Shown one piece after another: positions 52,957 through 63,386 of a stretch of 64,000 nucleotides of DNA. Source of the stretch: Nitrospira sp. (GTDB lineage: Bacteria > Nitrospirota > Nitrospiria > Nitrospirales > Nitrospiraceae). Under the pieces are notes generated by a model that worked only from the letters and a program-made list of their open reading frames with translations, searched no databases and was not told the DNA's origin. The stretch covers positions 62,001-126,000 of the forward strand of contig JALHPO010000002.1 in NCBI GenBank assembly GCA_022842445.1. The letters run 5' to 3'. The number at the start of each line of letters is the position of its first letter. The first letter of the stretch is position 1. A program made the translations under genes and the position numbers.

Positions 52957-54306
52957 TTATCCGATATGCGCTCGCACAACGCGAGCCAGCCCTTCCGCCA
53001 CATCGTTGATGACGGAATCCTTCTCGCCTTCTACCATAATCCTCAGCAATGGCTCGGTCCCGGAATACCGAACGACCACCCGTCCGCAGCCGTTCAGGCG
53101 CTGCTCGCTCTCCCGCATCGCCCGTGCGATATCGGGGATCGATTCCAGATCCGCCTTCTGCTTGACCTTCACATTCAGCAAGATCTGAGGGACCGCCGAC
53201 ATCGCCTTGGCCAGCTCCGACAAAGGCTGTGTTGTGCGCTTCATGAGAGACAGCACTTGCAGCGCTGAAATCAGTCCGTCCCCGGTCGTATTGTGGTCGA
53301 GAAAGATAAAATGTCCAGACTGTTCACCGCCGAAATTGTAGCCTTCCGCCTGCATCCGTTCCAGCAGATAGCGGTCACCAACCGGCGTTCGGACCAGCTT
53401 GATGCCGGCCTTAGACAGGGAGAGTTCCAGACCGAAGTTGCTCATCACGGTTCCGACCACTGTTTGCCGAGCCAGAAGTCCCTGTTTATGAAGATCGAGT
53501 CCCAGGGCTGCCATGACATGATCTCCATCGATGATTGTTCCCTGTTCACACACAAAAATCGCCCGATCTGCGTCGCCGTCCAGTGCGATCCCAAGATCCG
53601 CTCGATGGCGGAGAACCGCTTCTTGAAGCTGCCCTGGGTGGACAGCTCCGCAGCCGGCATTGATATTCATGCCGTCCGGCTGGTTTCCAATAATTTCCAC
53701 CTTGGCGCCCAGCTCTCTCAAAACCATCGGAGCCACCTTATATGCGGCGCCGTTCGCACAATCGACGACAAGCTTCATCCCTTGAAAATCAAGATCACGC
53801 GGGAGCGAGCGCTTGGTAAATTCAATGTATCGTCCATCCGCGTCGTCGATGCGATAGGCCTTCCCGACCAAATCCGCTGTCGGCCGAAGATGGCTGATCT
53901 CATCGGATACGATCAATTCTTCGATCCGAGCCTCCACCTCATCAGGCAGTTTGAACCCATCGTTCGAGAAAAACTTGATCCCATTGTCCTGGTAGGGATT
54001 GTGCGATGCCGAAATCACGACCCCGGCATCAGCCCGCAGGCTCCGGGTCAGAAAGGCAATGGCCGGCGTCGGCATCGGCCCGACGAGCAGCACATCGACA
54101 CCCATGGAGCAGATCCCGGACGTCAAGGCGGATTCCAGCATGTACCCGGAAATGCGCGTGTCCTTCCCGATGACGATTTGGTGGCGGCCGGCCCGCCGCA
54201 TAAAAATATGCGCGGCCGCCCGTCCCAACTGCATCGCCATTTCGCTGGTCATGGGGTCAAGATTAGCCGTGCCTCGGATGCCGTCTGTCCCGAATAATTT
54301 ACGCAT
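52957..54306 (-). CDS. glmM: Phosphoglucosamine mutase
   Basis: A 449-residue alpha-D-phosphohexomutase that makes glucosamine-1-phosphate for peptidoglycan and [11 protein letters not shown] opens the protein, the phospho-Ser is S101 in SASHNP, metal loop DGDADRA and sugar-binding GEQSGH are present. Two tandem ATGs (54309, 54306) overlap the folP stop; the second has the better spacing to GAAAGG. folP and glmM are translationally coupled. Confidence 0.95.
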   Translation of the reverse strand: MRKLFGTDGIRGTANLDPMTSEMAMQLGRAAAHIFMRRAGRHQIVIGKDTRISGYMLESALTSGICSMGVDVLLVGPMPTPAIAFLTRSLRADAGVVISASHNPYQDNGIKFFSNDGFKLPDEVEARIEELIVSDEISHLRPTADLVGKAYRIDDADGRYIEFTKRSLPRDLDFQGMKLVVDCANGAAYKVAPMVLRELGAKVEIIGNQPDGMNINAGCGAVHPGQLQEAVLRHRADLGIALDGDADRAIFVCEQGTIIDGDHVMAALGLDLHKQGLLARQTVVGTVMSNFGLELSLSKAGIKLVRTPVGDRYLLERMQAEGYNFGGEQSGHFIFLDHNTTGDGLISALQVLSLMKRTTQPLSELAKAMSAVPQILLNVKVKQKADLESIPDIARAMRESEQRLNGCGRVVVRYSGTEPLLRIMVEGEKDSVINDVAEGLARVVRAHIG

Positions 54307-55213
54307 CATGCGCCTTTCTATCTGAGGACGTGGCAGCTCCGATCGCCGCCGCCACCTTGACGACATCCGCCATCATCCCCACGTCATGCACACGTAGAAC
54401 TCGAGCGCCCCGGTCGACGGCAACCGCCACCGCGGCGGCGGTTCCCCATTCGCGATACTCCGCAGAGCGGCCGACCAGTTGGCCGATGAAGGCTTTTCGT
54501 GACACTCCGACAAGCAACGGACGATCCAAGATGGCCAACTCCGGCAGACGATTCAGCAATTCGAGGTTGTGCCCCAGCAGCTTACCAAAACCAATTCCAG
54601 GATCAAGCACGATATTCATTTGAGCGATGCCTGCTTCCATTGCTACCCGTATACGTTCCTTGAAAAACTGCGCCACCTCCGCCACCACCTCACCATACGT
54701 CGGCGCCGTCTGCATGGTCTGGGGAGTCCCTTGCATATGCATCAGAACGACGCCCGCGCCGGATCGCGCCACCACCGACGCCATTGCTGTATCGTCCCGC
54801 AACGCACTGACATCGTTGACGATGGACGCGCCTGCATCCAAGGCGGCTTGCGCCACTCGTGACTTGGTCGTGTCCACAGATATCGGGACTGTTGTCCGGC
54901 GTGCCAGCTCGGCGATGACGGGAACCACTCGTCCCAGCTCGTCCTCCTCTTTCACCGGATGGGCGCCCGGCCTGGACGATTCAGCTCCAATATCCAGAAT
55001 ATCCGCCCCCTGTTCAAGCAATTTGATCGCATGGGCGATTGCCCGTTCGGAGTCTAGATATCGCCCTCCGTCGTAAAACGAATCATCCGTGACATTCACG
55101 ATGCCCATAACCAGCGGACGCTCGCCGCACGAAATTGCCCGTCCCCTGGCGACAAGCCACGTCTGACAGGGCACTGCTTGCGAGGAAGATCTGCTCATGC
55201 TGACTCGTGTCAT
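54299..55213 (-). CDS. folP: Dihydropteroate synthase
   Basis: A 304-residue TIM-barrel enzyme of folate synthesis. Motifs [48 protein letters not shown] and [12 protein letters not shown] are in order. It has an N-terminal extension of about 30 residues before the barrel; later starts (e.g. Met6) are possible. Confidence 0.94.
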   Translation of the reverse strand: MTRVSMSRSSSQAVPCQTWLVARGRAISCGERPLVMGIVNVTDDSFYDGGRYLDSERAIAHAIKLLEQGADILDIGAESSRPGAHPVKEEDELGRVVPVIAELARRTTVPISVDTTKSRVAQAALDAGASIVNDVSALRDDTAMASVVARSGAGVVLMHMQGTPQTMQTAPTYGEVVAEVAQFFKERIRVAMEAGIAQMNIVLDPGIGFGKLLGHNLELLNRLPELAILDRPLLVGVSRKAFIGQLVGRSAEYREWGTAAAVAVAVDRGARVLRVHDVGMMADVVKVAAAIGAATSSDRKAHDA

Positions 55214-55300
55214 CGGTTATATGACAGAGTTCGAATCCCATGTGTGCCTCGTCACATACGAAGCGCACCAACCCAGTTCAGCGTCTTGATAAGAAAATTG

Positions 55301-55330
55301 CACCGGTTCCCTCCCATAAGGGAACCGGTG
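55301..55330 (-). terminator. Intrinsic terminator after ftsH
   Basis: A perfect 12-bp stem (CACCGGTTCCCT and complement) with a 6-nt loop; on the minus strand it is followed by CAATTTTCTTATC. It lies 17 bp after the ftsH stop. Confidence 0.75.
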
Positions 55331-55346
55331 ACTATCGAGAGAGCTG

Positions 55347-57158
55347 TTAGACAGGCACCGTTTGAGAGGAAGACTGCAAGAGAATTTGATCGATCTCCCG
55401 CGCATCCAGCACTTCTTTTTCCAAGAGCGCTTCAGCTAACGCCTTCAAGCTGGTCATTTGTTCGGTCAAGACGCGCTTCGCGCGCTCATAGTTCTCCGTC
55501 ACAAACCGTTTGATCTCAAGATCGATCTCCAACGCGACCTGATCGCTGACATCCCGCTTGGCCGAAAAATCACGGCCCAGGAAAACCGCATCCTCCTTCT
55601 GCCCGAACGTCAGCGGCCCCAACTTTTCACTCATCCCCCACTCACAGACCATTTTTCTCGCCAGATCCGTCGCGCGCTCCAAGTCGTTTCCAGCGCCGGT
55701 TGTGACGTGCTGAAAGACCAGTTCTTCTGCAACCCGACCACCCATGAGAATCGCGAGCGTGTTATACAGGAATTCCTTCGAATAGTTATGGCGGTCGTCG
55801 GTCGGCAACTGCATCGTCAAGCCAAGAGCCCGGCCTCTGGGAATAATCGTCACTTTATGAACAGGATCGGTTCCCGGCAAGAGTTTCGCCATCAGTGCGT
55901 GGCCGGCCTCGTGATACGCTGTAATCCGTTTCTCCTCATCTGTCAGCATCATGCTCTTACGTTCGGCACCCATCATGACCTTGTCTTTCGCCATTTCGAA
56001 GTCCACAGTTTCGACTTCTTTCTTGTTTTGGCGGGCCGCCCATAACGCTGCTTCGTTCACAAGATTTTCCAAGTCAGCGCCTGAAAAACCGGGAGTCCCT
56101 CGGGCAATCTTTTCCAATTCTACGTTGGCTGCAACCGGCACCTTCTTCGTATGGACTTTGAGAATCTCTGACCGGCCGCGGAGATCCGGACGATTCACGA
56201 CAACCTGGCGATCGAAACGGCCTGGGCGCAGCAAGGCCGGATCAAGCACATCGGCCCGGTTGGTTGCTGCTACTAGAATGACGCCCTCGGTTGTGTCGAA
56301 TCCATCCATTTCCACCAGCAGCTGATTCAGCGTCTGCTCACGCTCATCATGGCCTCCGCCGAGCCCTGCGCCACGCAATCGGCCGACCGCGTCAATTTCA
56401 TCGATGAAAATGATACATGGCGCGTGCTTCTTCCCCTGCTCAAACAAATCGCGCACGCGGGATGCGCCGACACCGACAAACATTTCAACAAAATCCGATC
56501 CACTGATGCTGAAGAACGGCACACCGGCTTCACCCGCAATTGCTTTTGCCAAGAGCGTTTTCCCCGTTCCCGGAGGCCCGACGACCAACACACCCTTGGG
56601 AATACGGCCGCCGAGTTTCTGAAACTTCCTGGGATCTTTCAGGAACTCAACGATTTCGAGCACTTCTTCCTTCGCTTCATCGATGCCTGCAACATCGGAG
56701 AACGTGATCTTTTTCCGTTCCTCAGTCAGCATACGGGCGCGGCTCTTTCCAAAGGACAAGGCCTTATTGCCCCCGACCTGCATTTGCCGCATGAGGAAAA
56801 ACCAAAGGCCGAGGAAGAGAATGAACGGCCCCCAAGTCACGAGAAACGTGATGTACCAGGGACTTTCGTCCGGAGGCTTCACTTCGATCTGGACCCCTTT
56901 TTCACGGAACATCTTGACCATGTCAGGATAGTCCGCCGAATAGGTCCGGATGCGGGTCTTATCCTTGAGCACCCCACTGATGTGGTTGCCCTTCATGACG
57001 ACTTTCTCGAAATCGCCCTTGTCGAGTTTCGCCATAAAATCACTGAAAATGACTTCCTCTTCAGGGGCATGAGTCGGCACGCTGAACAAATTGAAGAGCA
57101 GAATCATGAACAAGCCGACCACGACCCAGAAAAGCAAGTTCTTGACCCTGGAATTCAT
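55347..57158 (-). CDS. ftsH: ATP-dependent zinc metalloprotease FtsH
   Basis: A 603-residue membrane AAA+ protease. Two transmembrane helices (about 7-26 and 103-123) flank a short periplasmic domain. Walker A GPPGTGKT is at 194-201, Walker [15 protein letters not shown] segment [19 protein letters not shown] and the zinc site HEAGH (about 415). It degrades damaged membrane and regulatory proteins, including LpxC in some bacteria. A terminator (55301-55330) follows. Confidence 0.97.
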   Translation of the reverse strand: MNSRVKNLLFWVVVGLFMILLFNLFSVPTHAPEEEVIFSDFMAKLDKGDFEKVVMKGNHISGVLKDKTRIRTYSADYPDMVKMFREKGVQIEVKPPDESPWYITFLVTWGPFILFLGLWFFLMRQMQVGGNKALSFGKSRARMLTEERKKITFSDVAGIDEAKEEVLEIVEFLKDPRKFQKLGGRIPKGVLVVGPPGTGKTLLAKAIAGEAGVPFFSISGSDFVEMFVGVGASRVRDLFEQGKKHAPCIIFIDEIDAVGRLRGAGLGGGHDEREQTLNQLLVEMDGFDTTEGVILVAATNRADVLDPALLRPGRFDRQVVVNRPDLRGRSEILKVHTKKVPVAANVELEKIARGTPGFSGADLENLVNEAALWAARQNKKEVETVDFEMAKDKVMMGAERKSMMLTDEEKRITAYHEAGHALMAKLLPGTDPVHKVTIIPRGRALGLTMQLPTDDRHNYSKEFLYNTLAILMGGRVAEELVFQHVTTGAGNDLERATDLARKMVCEWGMSEKLGPLTFGQKEDAVFLGRDFSAKRDVSDQVALEIDLEIKRFVTENYERAKRVLTEQMTSLKALAEALLEKEVLDAREIDQILLQSSSQTVPV

Positions 57159-57267
57159 CCGGATCTCCTTCGTCCTAACGTGATGTCCAAACGGAGTTTT
57201 CGATGCGACGAACTCGGGGTGATGTTAACACAGCCCTATTCTGATTGACAACAACGCGGGGTATTCC

Positions 57268-57810
57268 CTACTCGTCCTGCAGATCCTTTTGATCCAGGAC
57301 AGCGAGGTACGGCAGGTTCCGATACTTCTGGCGATAGTCGAGCCCATATCCCACAATATACCGATCGGGAACTGTGAACCCGACGTACTCGACATGCACA
57401 TCGGCAACACGGCGCTCCTGCTTGCTCAGGAGTGTACAGACATTGATGCTGCGGGGCTTCTTTTTTGCAAGCGCTTTCAACAGATATTGTGCGGTCACAC
57501 CTGAGTCGACGATGTCCTCGACCAGCAACACATCCTTGCCGGCGATCGGCTCGGTCAACTCCGTCAGCAGCTTCACCTTTGCCGCAGTCTTGCTTCGCGA
57601 CCCGGAGGTCGTGACGATGATGAAATCGACTCGCACCGGAATTCGGATAGCTCGCGCCAAATCGGCATAAAACGCGTACGCCCCTTTCAGCACGCCGACC
57701 AGCACGAGGTCCTTGCCCGCATAATCGGCGCTGATCTGCCGGCCCATCTCACGGATACGGGCGCGCATCTGCTCCTGTGTGACAATCGGCTTCCCAAACA
57801 TACGTTCCAT
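57268..57810 (-). CDS. hpt: Hypoxanthine phosphoribosyltransferase
   Basis: A 180-residue purine salvage phosphoribosyltransferase. The PRPP motif VLLVEDIVDSGVTAQYLL and the GVLKGAYAFYADLAR and YVGFTVPDRYIVGYGLDY segments identify HPRT. I chose ATG 57810; a GAGGGAGAG site lies upstream but somewhat far. A near-identical copy of its first 53 bp sits 166 bp upstream (57924-57976), directly after tilS, and stops after 19 codons. Confidence 0.93.
   Translation of the reverse strand: MERMFGKPIVTQEQMRARIREMGRQISADYAGKDLVLVGVLKGAYAFYADLARAIRIPVRVDFIIVTTSGSRSKTAAKVKLLTELTEPIAGKDVLLVEDIVDSGVTAQYLLKALAKKKPRSINVCTLLSKQERRVADVHVEYVGFTVPDRYIVGYGLDYRQKYRNLPYLAVLDQKDLQDE
57758..57810 (-). repeat. Duplicated hpt 5' segment, downstream copy (within hpt)
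   Basis: These 53 bases, the first codons of hpt, recur at 57924-57976 with a single mismatch. They are preceded by an 87-bp spacer and a 12-bp GGTATCGGCAGG that mirror the other copy. Confidence 0.85.
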
Positions 57811-57923
57811 ACCGCTAACTCTCCCTCTCTGTGAACAGCCCAGCGACTGCAAGGACCAGACATCGTTCGCTCGTCCCAGTCATAGACGACCGCCCAGCCT
57901 GCCGATACCGGCTCACTCAAATG

Positions 57924-57976
57924 CGGGCGCGCCTCTGCTCCTGTGTGACAATCGGCTTCCCAAACATACGTTCCAT
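57924..57976 (-). pseudogene. Truncated duplicate of the hpt start
   Basis: ATG 57976 lies two bases after the tilS stop, with a GGGGAAGGAG site, and reads MERMFGKPIVTQEQRRARI then a stop codon. It is an hpt 5' fragment of 19 codons. The DNA between it and the real hpt start repeats the tilS 3' end in diverged form. Confidence 0.75.
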
Positions 57977-57977
57977 A

Positions 57978-59453
57978 TCACTCCTTCCCCCTCATGATGG
58001 GCGCTCCATCCACCGTAATGACCAAACACTGTTCGGTCGACGGAGTGAGAGCCGATCGGTCATCCTGCCGATACCCGACAACCCAGACGACTCGCTCTGC
58101 TGTCGCTACCACAGGAATTCTCGTCCGATCACTACCGCACACTTTCAGATCGGTGAAAAAATCCTGGAGTTTCTTCGAGCGCCCTTTCATGCCGAAAGGA
58201 CAAAACCGATCCCCCGGCTGCCACGCTCGCACCATCAATGGCCCGTCGATTCGGTCGACATCCACCATAATACGATCTTTTTTATGTCCCGTGTCATGAA
58301 TATTCTTCCGCAGCGATCGTTCCACACGGATGCGTTGCCCCGTGGCAACCCAGGTGATCGTCCCCGGGACAGACAAGACCATCGGAACTGTCTGATGGGA
58401 CCGTTCATGTGGCTGGTCTTGTGATGTCAGCGGACAGAACTTCACAACAGCTTTATCAACGATCACAGACCCTGATGAAGTGGCAATGTTCGAAACTCTA
58501 TTCTTCCTCACAATAGCCTGACGCACAAGCTCAACCGTGTGAAGACTCGGCGGTCGATCTACCGGGCTGCATCTCCGCAGTGATGCATGAATCAGCCGCC
58601 GCTGCACTGCGAGCGGCAAATCTCGCAGAAACGATCGCTCGATTATCTGTTCGCCACCCGGCAGCCGATCAATCCGATCAGCACTGAGCGCGGCAATGTG
58701 TCCATTCAGATACCCGTCGTCTTCACGGCAGACATCGGCGAGCCTGCAGAGGGCTTTCACGGATGCCGGCGACACCCGTTGCAAGGCCGGAATGATTTCG
58801 TGTCTGATCCGGTTCCGTAGATAGATCGGCTTATCATTACTGGAATCGAGACGAAACGACAACGCCTCACTCTGAAGATAGGCGAGGATCTCTCTCCGCC
58901 TCACCTCGTACAAAGGCCGCACGACGATGCCATCACGGCATGCCGGCATGCCGGAAAGACCGGGTAGTCCGGCCCCACGCAACATCCAGAGCAGCACCGT
59001 TTCAGCTTGATCGTCGGCCGTATGCCCGACGGCGATCCGATCCGCCCCGCATCGGTCGGCAATGGCTGTGAGACCACTGTAACGCACATCACGGGCTGCG
59101 GCTTGGAGAGACGTGCCCCGTGCACGGTTCCGGACATCGAGTCGCATCGTATGAAGCGGAATGTCCAACCTCTGGCAGAGCGCTTCCACACACTCTTGAT
59201 CGCCGTCCGATTCACTCCCACGCAACCCGTAGTTACCGTGAACGGCGCTCAGTGTCAGCCGCCATGGCGTCCGCAGCCGATGCAGAAGCGATACAAGCGC
59301 GACCGAATCCGGGCCGCCGGATACTGCGACGAGAAGATGCTGCCCCGGCTCAAACAAAGCTCTCGTTCGAATCGTTTTCACCATATGATGGAGCAAGGGC
59401 GGCCACGCCCGGCGTCCGGCCCTGCTGGCTGATTCGATCGCTGCTGCGGCCAT
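57978..59453 (-). CDS. tilS: tRNA(Ile)-lysidine synthase
   Basis: A 491-residue PP-loop ATPase that modifies C34 of tRNA-Ile2 to lysidine. The PP-loop reads VAVSGGPDSVALVSLLH (about 43-59), followed by GHTADDQAETVL and the substrate-binding YLRNRIRHEIIP. A C-terminal TilS domain (FCPFGMKGRSKKLQDFF) is present. Its ATG overlaps the ribF stop (TGATG), so the pair is coupled. GTG 59456 is an alternative start. Confidence 0.95.
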   Translation of the reverse strand: MAAAAIESASRAGRRAWPPLLHHMVKTIRTRALFEPGQHLLVAVSGGPDSVALVSLLHRLRTPWRLTLSAVHGNYGLRGSESDGDQECVEALCQRLDIPLHTMRLDVRNRARGTSLQAAARDVRYSGLTAIADRCGADRIAVGHTADDQAETVLLWMLRGAGLPGLSGMPACRDGIVVRPLYEVRRREILAYLQSEALSFRLDSSNDKPIYLRNRIRHEIIPALQRVSPASVKALCRLADVCREDDGYLNGHIAALSADRIDRLPGGEQIIERSFLRDLPLAVQRRLIHASLRRCSPVDRPPSLHTVELVRQAIVRKNRVSNIATSSGSVIVDKAVVKFCPLTSQDQPHERSHQTVPMVLSVPGTITWVATGQRIRVERSLRKNIHDTGHKKDRIMVDVDRIDGPLMVRAWQPGDRFCPFGMKGRSKKLQDFFTDLKVCGSDRTRIPVVATAERVVWVVGYRQDDRSALTPSTEQCLVITVDGAPIMRGKE

Positions 59454-60409
59454 CACTTCCCCAACACCTCGCGATACTTCTGCAACATTATTCTGACCGA
59501 GTCCACATCACGTGCAATCTGACGACTTAATGCATCGGCCCCGGAAAACTGCATATCGAGCCGAACTCGATCGACAAACTCGACGGCCATATGATGCCCA
59601 TAGAGATCAGGCACATCATCAAACAGATGCACTTCGAGCAGCCGCTCGCCCGCACCAAACGTAGGCCTTGTACCGATGTATGCCACTGCATCGCAACGCC
59701 GTTGGTTCCAAACCGCCACCGCTGCATACACCCCGTCCGCCGGGGCCACACGGTCAGGCGGCACAGCAAGATTCGCCGTTCGCCATCCCAATTCCTGCCC
59801 TCTCTGTGCGCCGGGAGCAACCACCCCGGCCATGGCATACTGCCGTCCAAGGAGAAGCGCTGCTTGAGCGACATCACCTGCTTGAATAAGTTGCCGGATT
59901 CTCGTTGAACTCACAACACCGCCGGATGCCGCCACCGGAGCCATCGGATGCACGGCAAATCCATATCGGCTACCTAGCGCCACAAGATCGGCAATCTTTC
60001 CGGCCCGCTTGTGCCCGAACACAAAATGTTGACCGACAAACAGTTCTTTCAGACCGAGTCCTCGCGACAATACCTCATCAGCAAAGGCGTCGGGCGAGAG
60101 CATGGCGAAGGTCCCACTGAATTCCAGAACCACCACTTCGTCGATCCCTGCATCTCGAAAACGGGCAAGCTTCTCTTCCGGGCCGGTCAAAAACCGAAGA
60201 TCGACGTGCGGCGCCAGAATCTTCACTGGATGTGGATCGAACGTCAGCGCCAGAGCTGTTCCTCCGGCCTTGCGCGCAGCCTGTGACACCGCCTGTAATA
60301 GAGCGCGATGCCCGATATGATGTCCATCGAAATTTCCGATCGTCGCGACAGGATACGGACGAACGCCCTCGCCCACATATCCTCGGGTCACCTTCATGGA
60401 CATATTCAA
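59453..60409 (-). CDS. ribF: Bifunctional riboflavin kinase/FAD synthetase
   Basis: A 318-residue RibF. N-terminal FMN adenylyltransferase motifs ([40 protein letters not shown]) and C-terminal riboflavin kinase motifs ([25 protein letters not shown]) are present. It overlaps hemB by four bases and tilS by one. Confidence 0.95.
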   Translation of the reverse strand: MNMSMKVTRGYVGEGVRPYPVATIGNFDGHHIGHRALLQAVSQAARKAGGTALALTFDPHPVKILAPHVDLRFLTGPEEKLARFRDAGIDEVVVLEFSGTFAMLSPDAFADEVLSRGLGLKELFVGQHFVFGHKRAGKIADLVALGSRYGFAVHPMAPVAASGGVVSSTRIRQLIQAGDVAQAALLLGRQYAMAGVVAPGAQRGQELGWRTANLAVPPDRVAPADGVYAAVAVWNQRRCDAVAYIGTRPTFGAGERLLEVHLFDDVPDLYGHHMAVEFVDRVRLDMQFSGADALSRQIARDVDSVRIMLQKYREVLGK

Positions 60410-61377
60410 TGCAACAGCCGGACGGCGTCTTTGGCAAAATAGGAGAGAATAAGATCAGCGCCGGCTCGCTTAATCGCCAAGAGCGACTCCATGATTGCGC
60501 GCGATTCATCGAGCCAGCCGGCCTGTGCGGCAGCCTTGATCATGCTGTACTCGCCGCTCACCTGATACGCGGCAATCGGAAGAAGTGTCCGGCCGCGCGC
60601 AGCCGCAATAATGTCCAAATAGGGCATGGCCGGTTTCACCATGACGATATCCGCTCCTTCCTCGATGTCGAGAGCGATCTCACGAAGCGCCTCACGTGCA
60701 TTGGCCGGATCCATCTGATAGGACTGCCGGTCGCCGAATTGTGGACTCGAAAAGGCCGCATCACGAAACGGCGCATAGAAACAGGAAGAGAATTTCGCCG
60801 CATAGGCCATGATCGGCACATCCGAGAACCCGGCCTGATCGAGCTCGTTTCTGATGGCCGCAACCCGGCCATCCATCATATCGGACGGTGCCACCATGTC
60901 GGCCCCGGCAGCGGCATGGGTGCGGGCCATCGCTCTCAGACAAGCCAACGTGTCGTCGTTGAGAATCTTGCCGTCTTTGACGATGCCGCAATGTCCATGA
61001 CTGGTGTACTCATCGATACAGACATCGGTAATCACCATCAGGTCCGGCACCTGTGCTTTGACTGCTTTAATCGCCCGCTGCACGATGCCGTTCGGGTCCA
61101 GGCCGGCGCTACCCCGTTCATCCTTCTGTGCAGGAATGCCGAATAGGATGATCGCCGGAATACCCAACGCATGGATCTCGACGGCTTCTTTGAGCAACAA
61201 ATCGATCGACAGACGGAATTGGCCCGGCATCGAAGCGATTTCCTCGCGCCGGCCCTGCCCTTCGACGATGAACAGCGGCGCAATAAAGTCCGCAGGAGAC
61301 AGCGCGGTCTCCCGCACCATCCGCCTGAGCGATTCATGTTGCCGAAGCCGACGAAGCCGCTGGATTGGAAACGCCAT
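60406..61377 (-). CDS. hemB: Porphobilinogen synthase (delta-aminolaevulinate dehydratase)
   Basis: A 323-residue HemB. Schiff-base lysines lie in [13 protein letters not shown] and MVKPAMPY. The metal-site region reads [14 protein letters not shown]: Cys120 and Cys130 of the zinc-type triad are kept, but the middle Cys122 is Asp, so this is a mixed form. The enzyme condenses two aminolaevulinate molecules into porphobilinogen. It follows a CBS protein gene and the cobA-hemD gene on the same strand. Confidence 0.96.
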   Translation of the reverse strand: MAFPIQRLRRLRQHESLRRMVRETALSPADFIAPLFIVEGQGRREEIASMPGQFRLSIDLLLKEAVEIHALGIPAIILFGIPAQKDERGSAGLDPNGIVQRAIKAVKAQVPDLMVITDVCIDEYTSHGHCGIVKDGKILNDDTLACLRAMARTHAAAGADMVAPSDMMDGRVAAIRNELDQAGFSDVPIMAYAAKFSSCFYAPFRDAAFSSPQFGDRQSYQMDPANAREALREIALDIEEGADIVMVKPAMPYLDIIAAARGRTLLPIAAYQVSGEYSMIKAAAQAGWLDESRAIMESLLAIKRAGADLILSYFAKDAVRLLH

Positions 61378-61383
61378 AGTGCC

Positions 61384-61779
61384 CTATTTCTTCCGGGGCA
61401 GATTCGTTAAGAATACGACAAGATCACGGACGGAAATCACCCCGACCAACTTACCGTCGCGCGTCACACCAAGGTGCCGCAGATGGGACTTGGCCATCAA
61501 ATCATTCGCGTCGAGGAGTGTTTTGCTCTCCTCAATGGTCATAATGGGGGCGGACATGATTTGTTCCACCGTGGTCTTCGTCGCATCCGCTCCGGCGGCG
61601 ACGACCCGCCGCATCATATCCGTGTCCGTTAAAATTCCGATAATTTCCCGTTCGTTGGTCACAAACAAACTACCGATCCCCCGATCGCGCATGATACGGG
61701 CGGCTGTCTGTGCATCGGTATCCCGCGCCACTGTGATGAACTTGTCTCGTGGAATCATGAATGACTTTACTGGAACCAT
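61384..61779 (-). CDS. Two-CBS-domain protein
   Basis: A 131-residue protein made of two CBS domains (about 8-60 and 72-125), including GIGSLFVTNEREIIGILTDTD and HLGVTRDGKLVGVISVRDLV. CBS pairs bind adenine nucleotides and regulate partners. AGGAGG precedes ATG 61779. Inserted within the tetrapyrrole genes, it could sense energy state there, but no partner is evident. Confidence 0.9.
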   Translation of the reverse strand: MVPVKSFMIPRDKFITVARDTDAQTAARIMRDRGIGSLFVTNEREIIGILTDTDMMRRVVAAGADATKTTVEQIMSAPIMTIEESKTLLDANDLMAKSHLRHLGVTRDGKLVGVISVRDLVVFLTNLPRKK

Positions 61780-61817
61780 GCCGCTACCTCCTTATAGATG
61801 TCCGATTACTCTCTGTT

Positions 61818-63386
61818 TTATGCCGTACCCGCCATAACCTGTTTCAGGCGTCCGGCATCATAATGGCGAACAATCGCGTCCACCAACGCCGGAATCGTAT
61901 TTTCTCCCGGCACAATCGAAACCGTCAAACCAAATTCTTCGGCAGTCCTGGCGGTGATAGGCCCGATGCAGGCCACCAGAACGGATTGCAACAGTGGTCT
62001 CACCCGCTCCATACCCCCGAGCATCGTGACAAAATTGCGAACGGTCGAGGAGCTCGTAAACGTCACAACATGAATCTGCCGATCAGACAGCTGCCGATAC
62101 CACTCCTCCCCGTCCCCGTTTGGAGTGATGGTGCGATAGACGGTCACCACATCGACATGGGCGTCACGGGCACGCAGTTCGTCCGGCAATACCTCACGCG
62201 CCACCTCTGCGCGTGGGATGAGTATCCGTGCCTGCCTCAGGTCCTGCCCTCCTAAGGCCGCAAGCACTCCTTCGGCTTGATAGTCGGCCGGCACGACATC
62301 CGCCCGGACCCCGAACCGCTCAAGCTCCTGAGCCGTGCGAGGTCCGATACAGCAAACCTGCCGACCGGCCAGACAACGTGCGTCCAATCCCTTCGCGCGC
62401 AGGCGAGTCATGAACCGGTCTACGCCATTTACGCTGGTAAAGATGACCCACTGATAGCTGCCGACGGAGTCGATCGCCCGATCCACAGCAGTCCAATCGT
62501 CCGGTGGAACGATCCGGATGGTCGGTGCTTCAACAGGCTCCGCTCCATAGGCGTCCAGCAGATCGGCCAATTCCGCCGCCTGTTCTTTAGCCCGTGTCAT
62601 CAAAATACGCTTGCCGAACAGCGGCCGACGCTCGAACCAGTTCAATCGCTCCCTGAGTCGAACCACGTCGCCCACCACAATCACCGTCGGCGGCTCCATC
62701 TTGGCTGCCTCGGCTTTCTCCACAATATCAGCGAGGGTCCCGACCACTGTCTGTTGTGCGGCTCTGGTCCCCCAGCGAATAATCGCCGCCGGTGTGGCGA
62801 TTGACCGCCCCTCGGCCGTTAAATTGGCGACGATTGCCGGCAAATTCTTCATCCCCATGAGAAAGACCAAGGTGCCATGGCTCGTTGCAAGCCTCGGCCA
62901 CTCTACCCCGGTTGATGGTTTGCCGGGATCTTCATGCCCGGTGACAAACGTGACCGTGGAGGCCAATGTCCGATGCGTCACGGGAATACCGGCGTAGGCC
63001 GGCGCTGCAACGGCAGCCGTGACACCGGGAACCACCTCAAACTCAATGCCGGCCGATGCCAACGCTTCCGCCTCTTCTCCTCCGCGCCCAAATACGAAGG
63101 GATCCCCGCCCTTGAGCCGGACGACGGTTTTGCCCCCCTGCGCCCGCTCAATCAACAGCCGGGTGATTTCATCTTGCGCCGGATATTTTCCTCTGCCGCG
63201 CCGCCCGACATACAATCGCTCCGCATGATCGGGCACATGAGCCAGAATGGCGGGATTGGCGAGATAATCGAACAACACCACATCCGCCCGCTCAAGACAT
63301 TCCTTCCCACGAAGAGTCAGAAGCTTGGGATCGCCGGGACCGGCCCCGACCAAATAGACCTTGCCGTTTAAGCCTGGGGATGCCAT
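61818..63386 (-). CDS. cobA-hemD: Fused uroporphyrinogen-III C-methyltransferase/uroporphyrinogen-III synthase
   Basis: A 522-residue fusion. Residues about 8-250 are CobA/SUMT: VYLVGAGPGDPKLLTLRG, RLKGGDPFVFGRGGEEA, PGVTAAVAAPAYAGIP and GTLVFLMGM. Residues about 258-515 are HemD: RILMTRAKEQAAELADLL, VIFTSVNGVDRFM and TFTSSSTVRNF. HemD makes uroporphyrinogen III, and CobA methylates it to precorrin-2, the branch point to sirohaem, haem d1 and cobalamin. Its ATG overlaps the hemC stop by one base. A GTG three bases earlier is an alternative. Confidence 0.94.
   Translation of the reverse strand: MASPGLNGKVYLVGAGPGDPKLLTLRGKECLERADVVLFDYLANPAILAHVPDHAERLYVGRRGRGKYPAQDEITRLLIERAQGGKTVVRLKGGDPFVFGRGGEEAEALASAGIEFEVVPGVTAAVAAPAYAGIPVTHRTLASTVTFVTGHEDPGKPSTGVEWPRLATSHGTLVFLMGMKNLPAIVANLTAEGRSIATPAAIIRWGTRAAQQTVVGTLADIVEKAEAAKMEPPTVIVVGDVVRLRERLNWFERRPLFGKRILMTRAKEQAAELADLLDAYGAEPVEAPTIRIVPPDDWTAVDRAIDSVGSYQWVIFTSVNGVDRFMTRLRAKGLDARCLAGRQVCCIGPRTAQELERFGVRADVVPADYQAEGVLAALGGQDLRQARILIPRAEVAREVLPDELRARDAHVDVVTVYRTITPNGDGEEWYRQLSDRQIHVVTFTSSSTVRNFVTMLGGMERVRPLLQSVLVACIGPITARTAEEFGLTVSIVPGENTIPALVDAIVRHYDAGRLKQVMAGTA

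Noticed and set aside
57687..57920. 77-codon minus-strand frame overlapping the hpt start
   Set aside because: It is an out-of-frame reading through the diverged tilS 3' duplication, not a gene.
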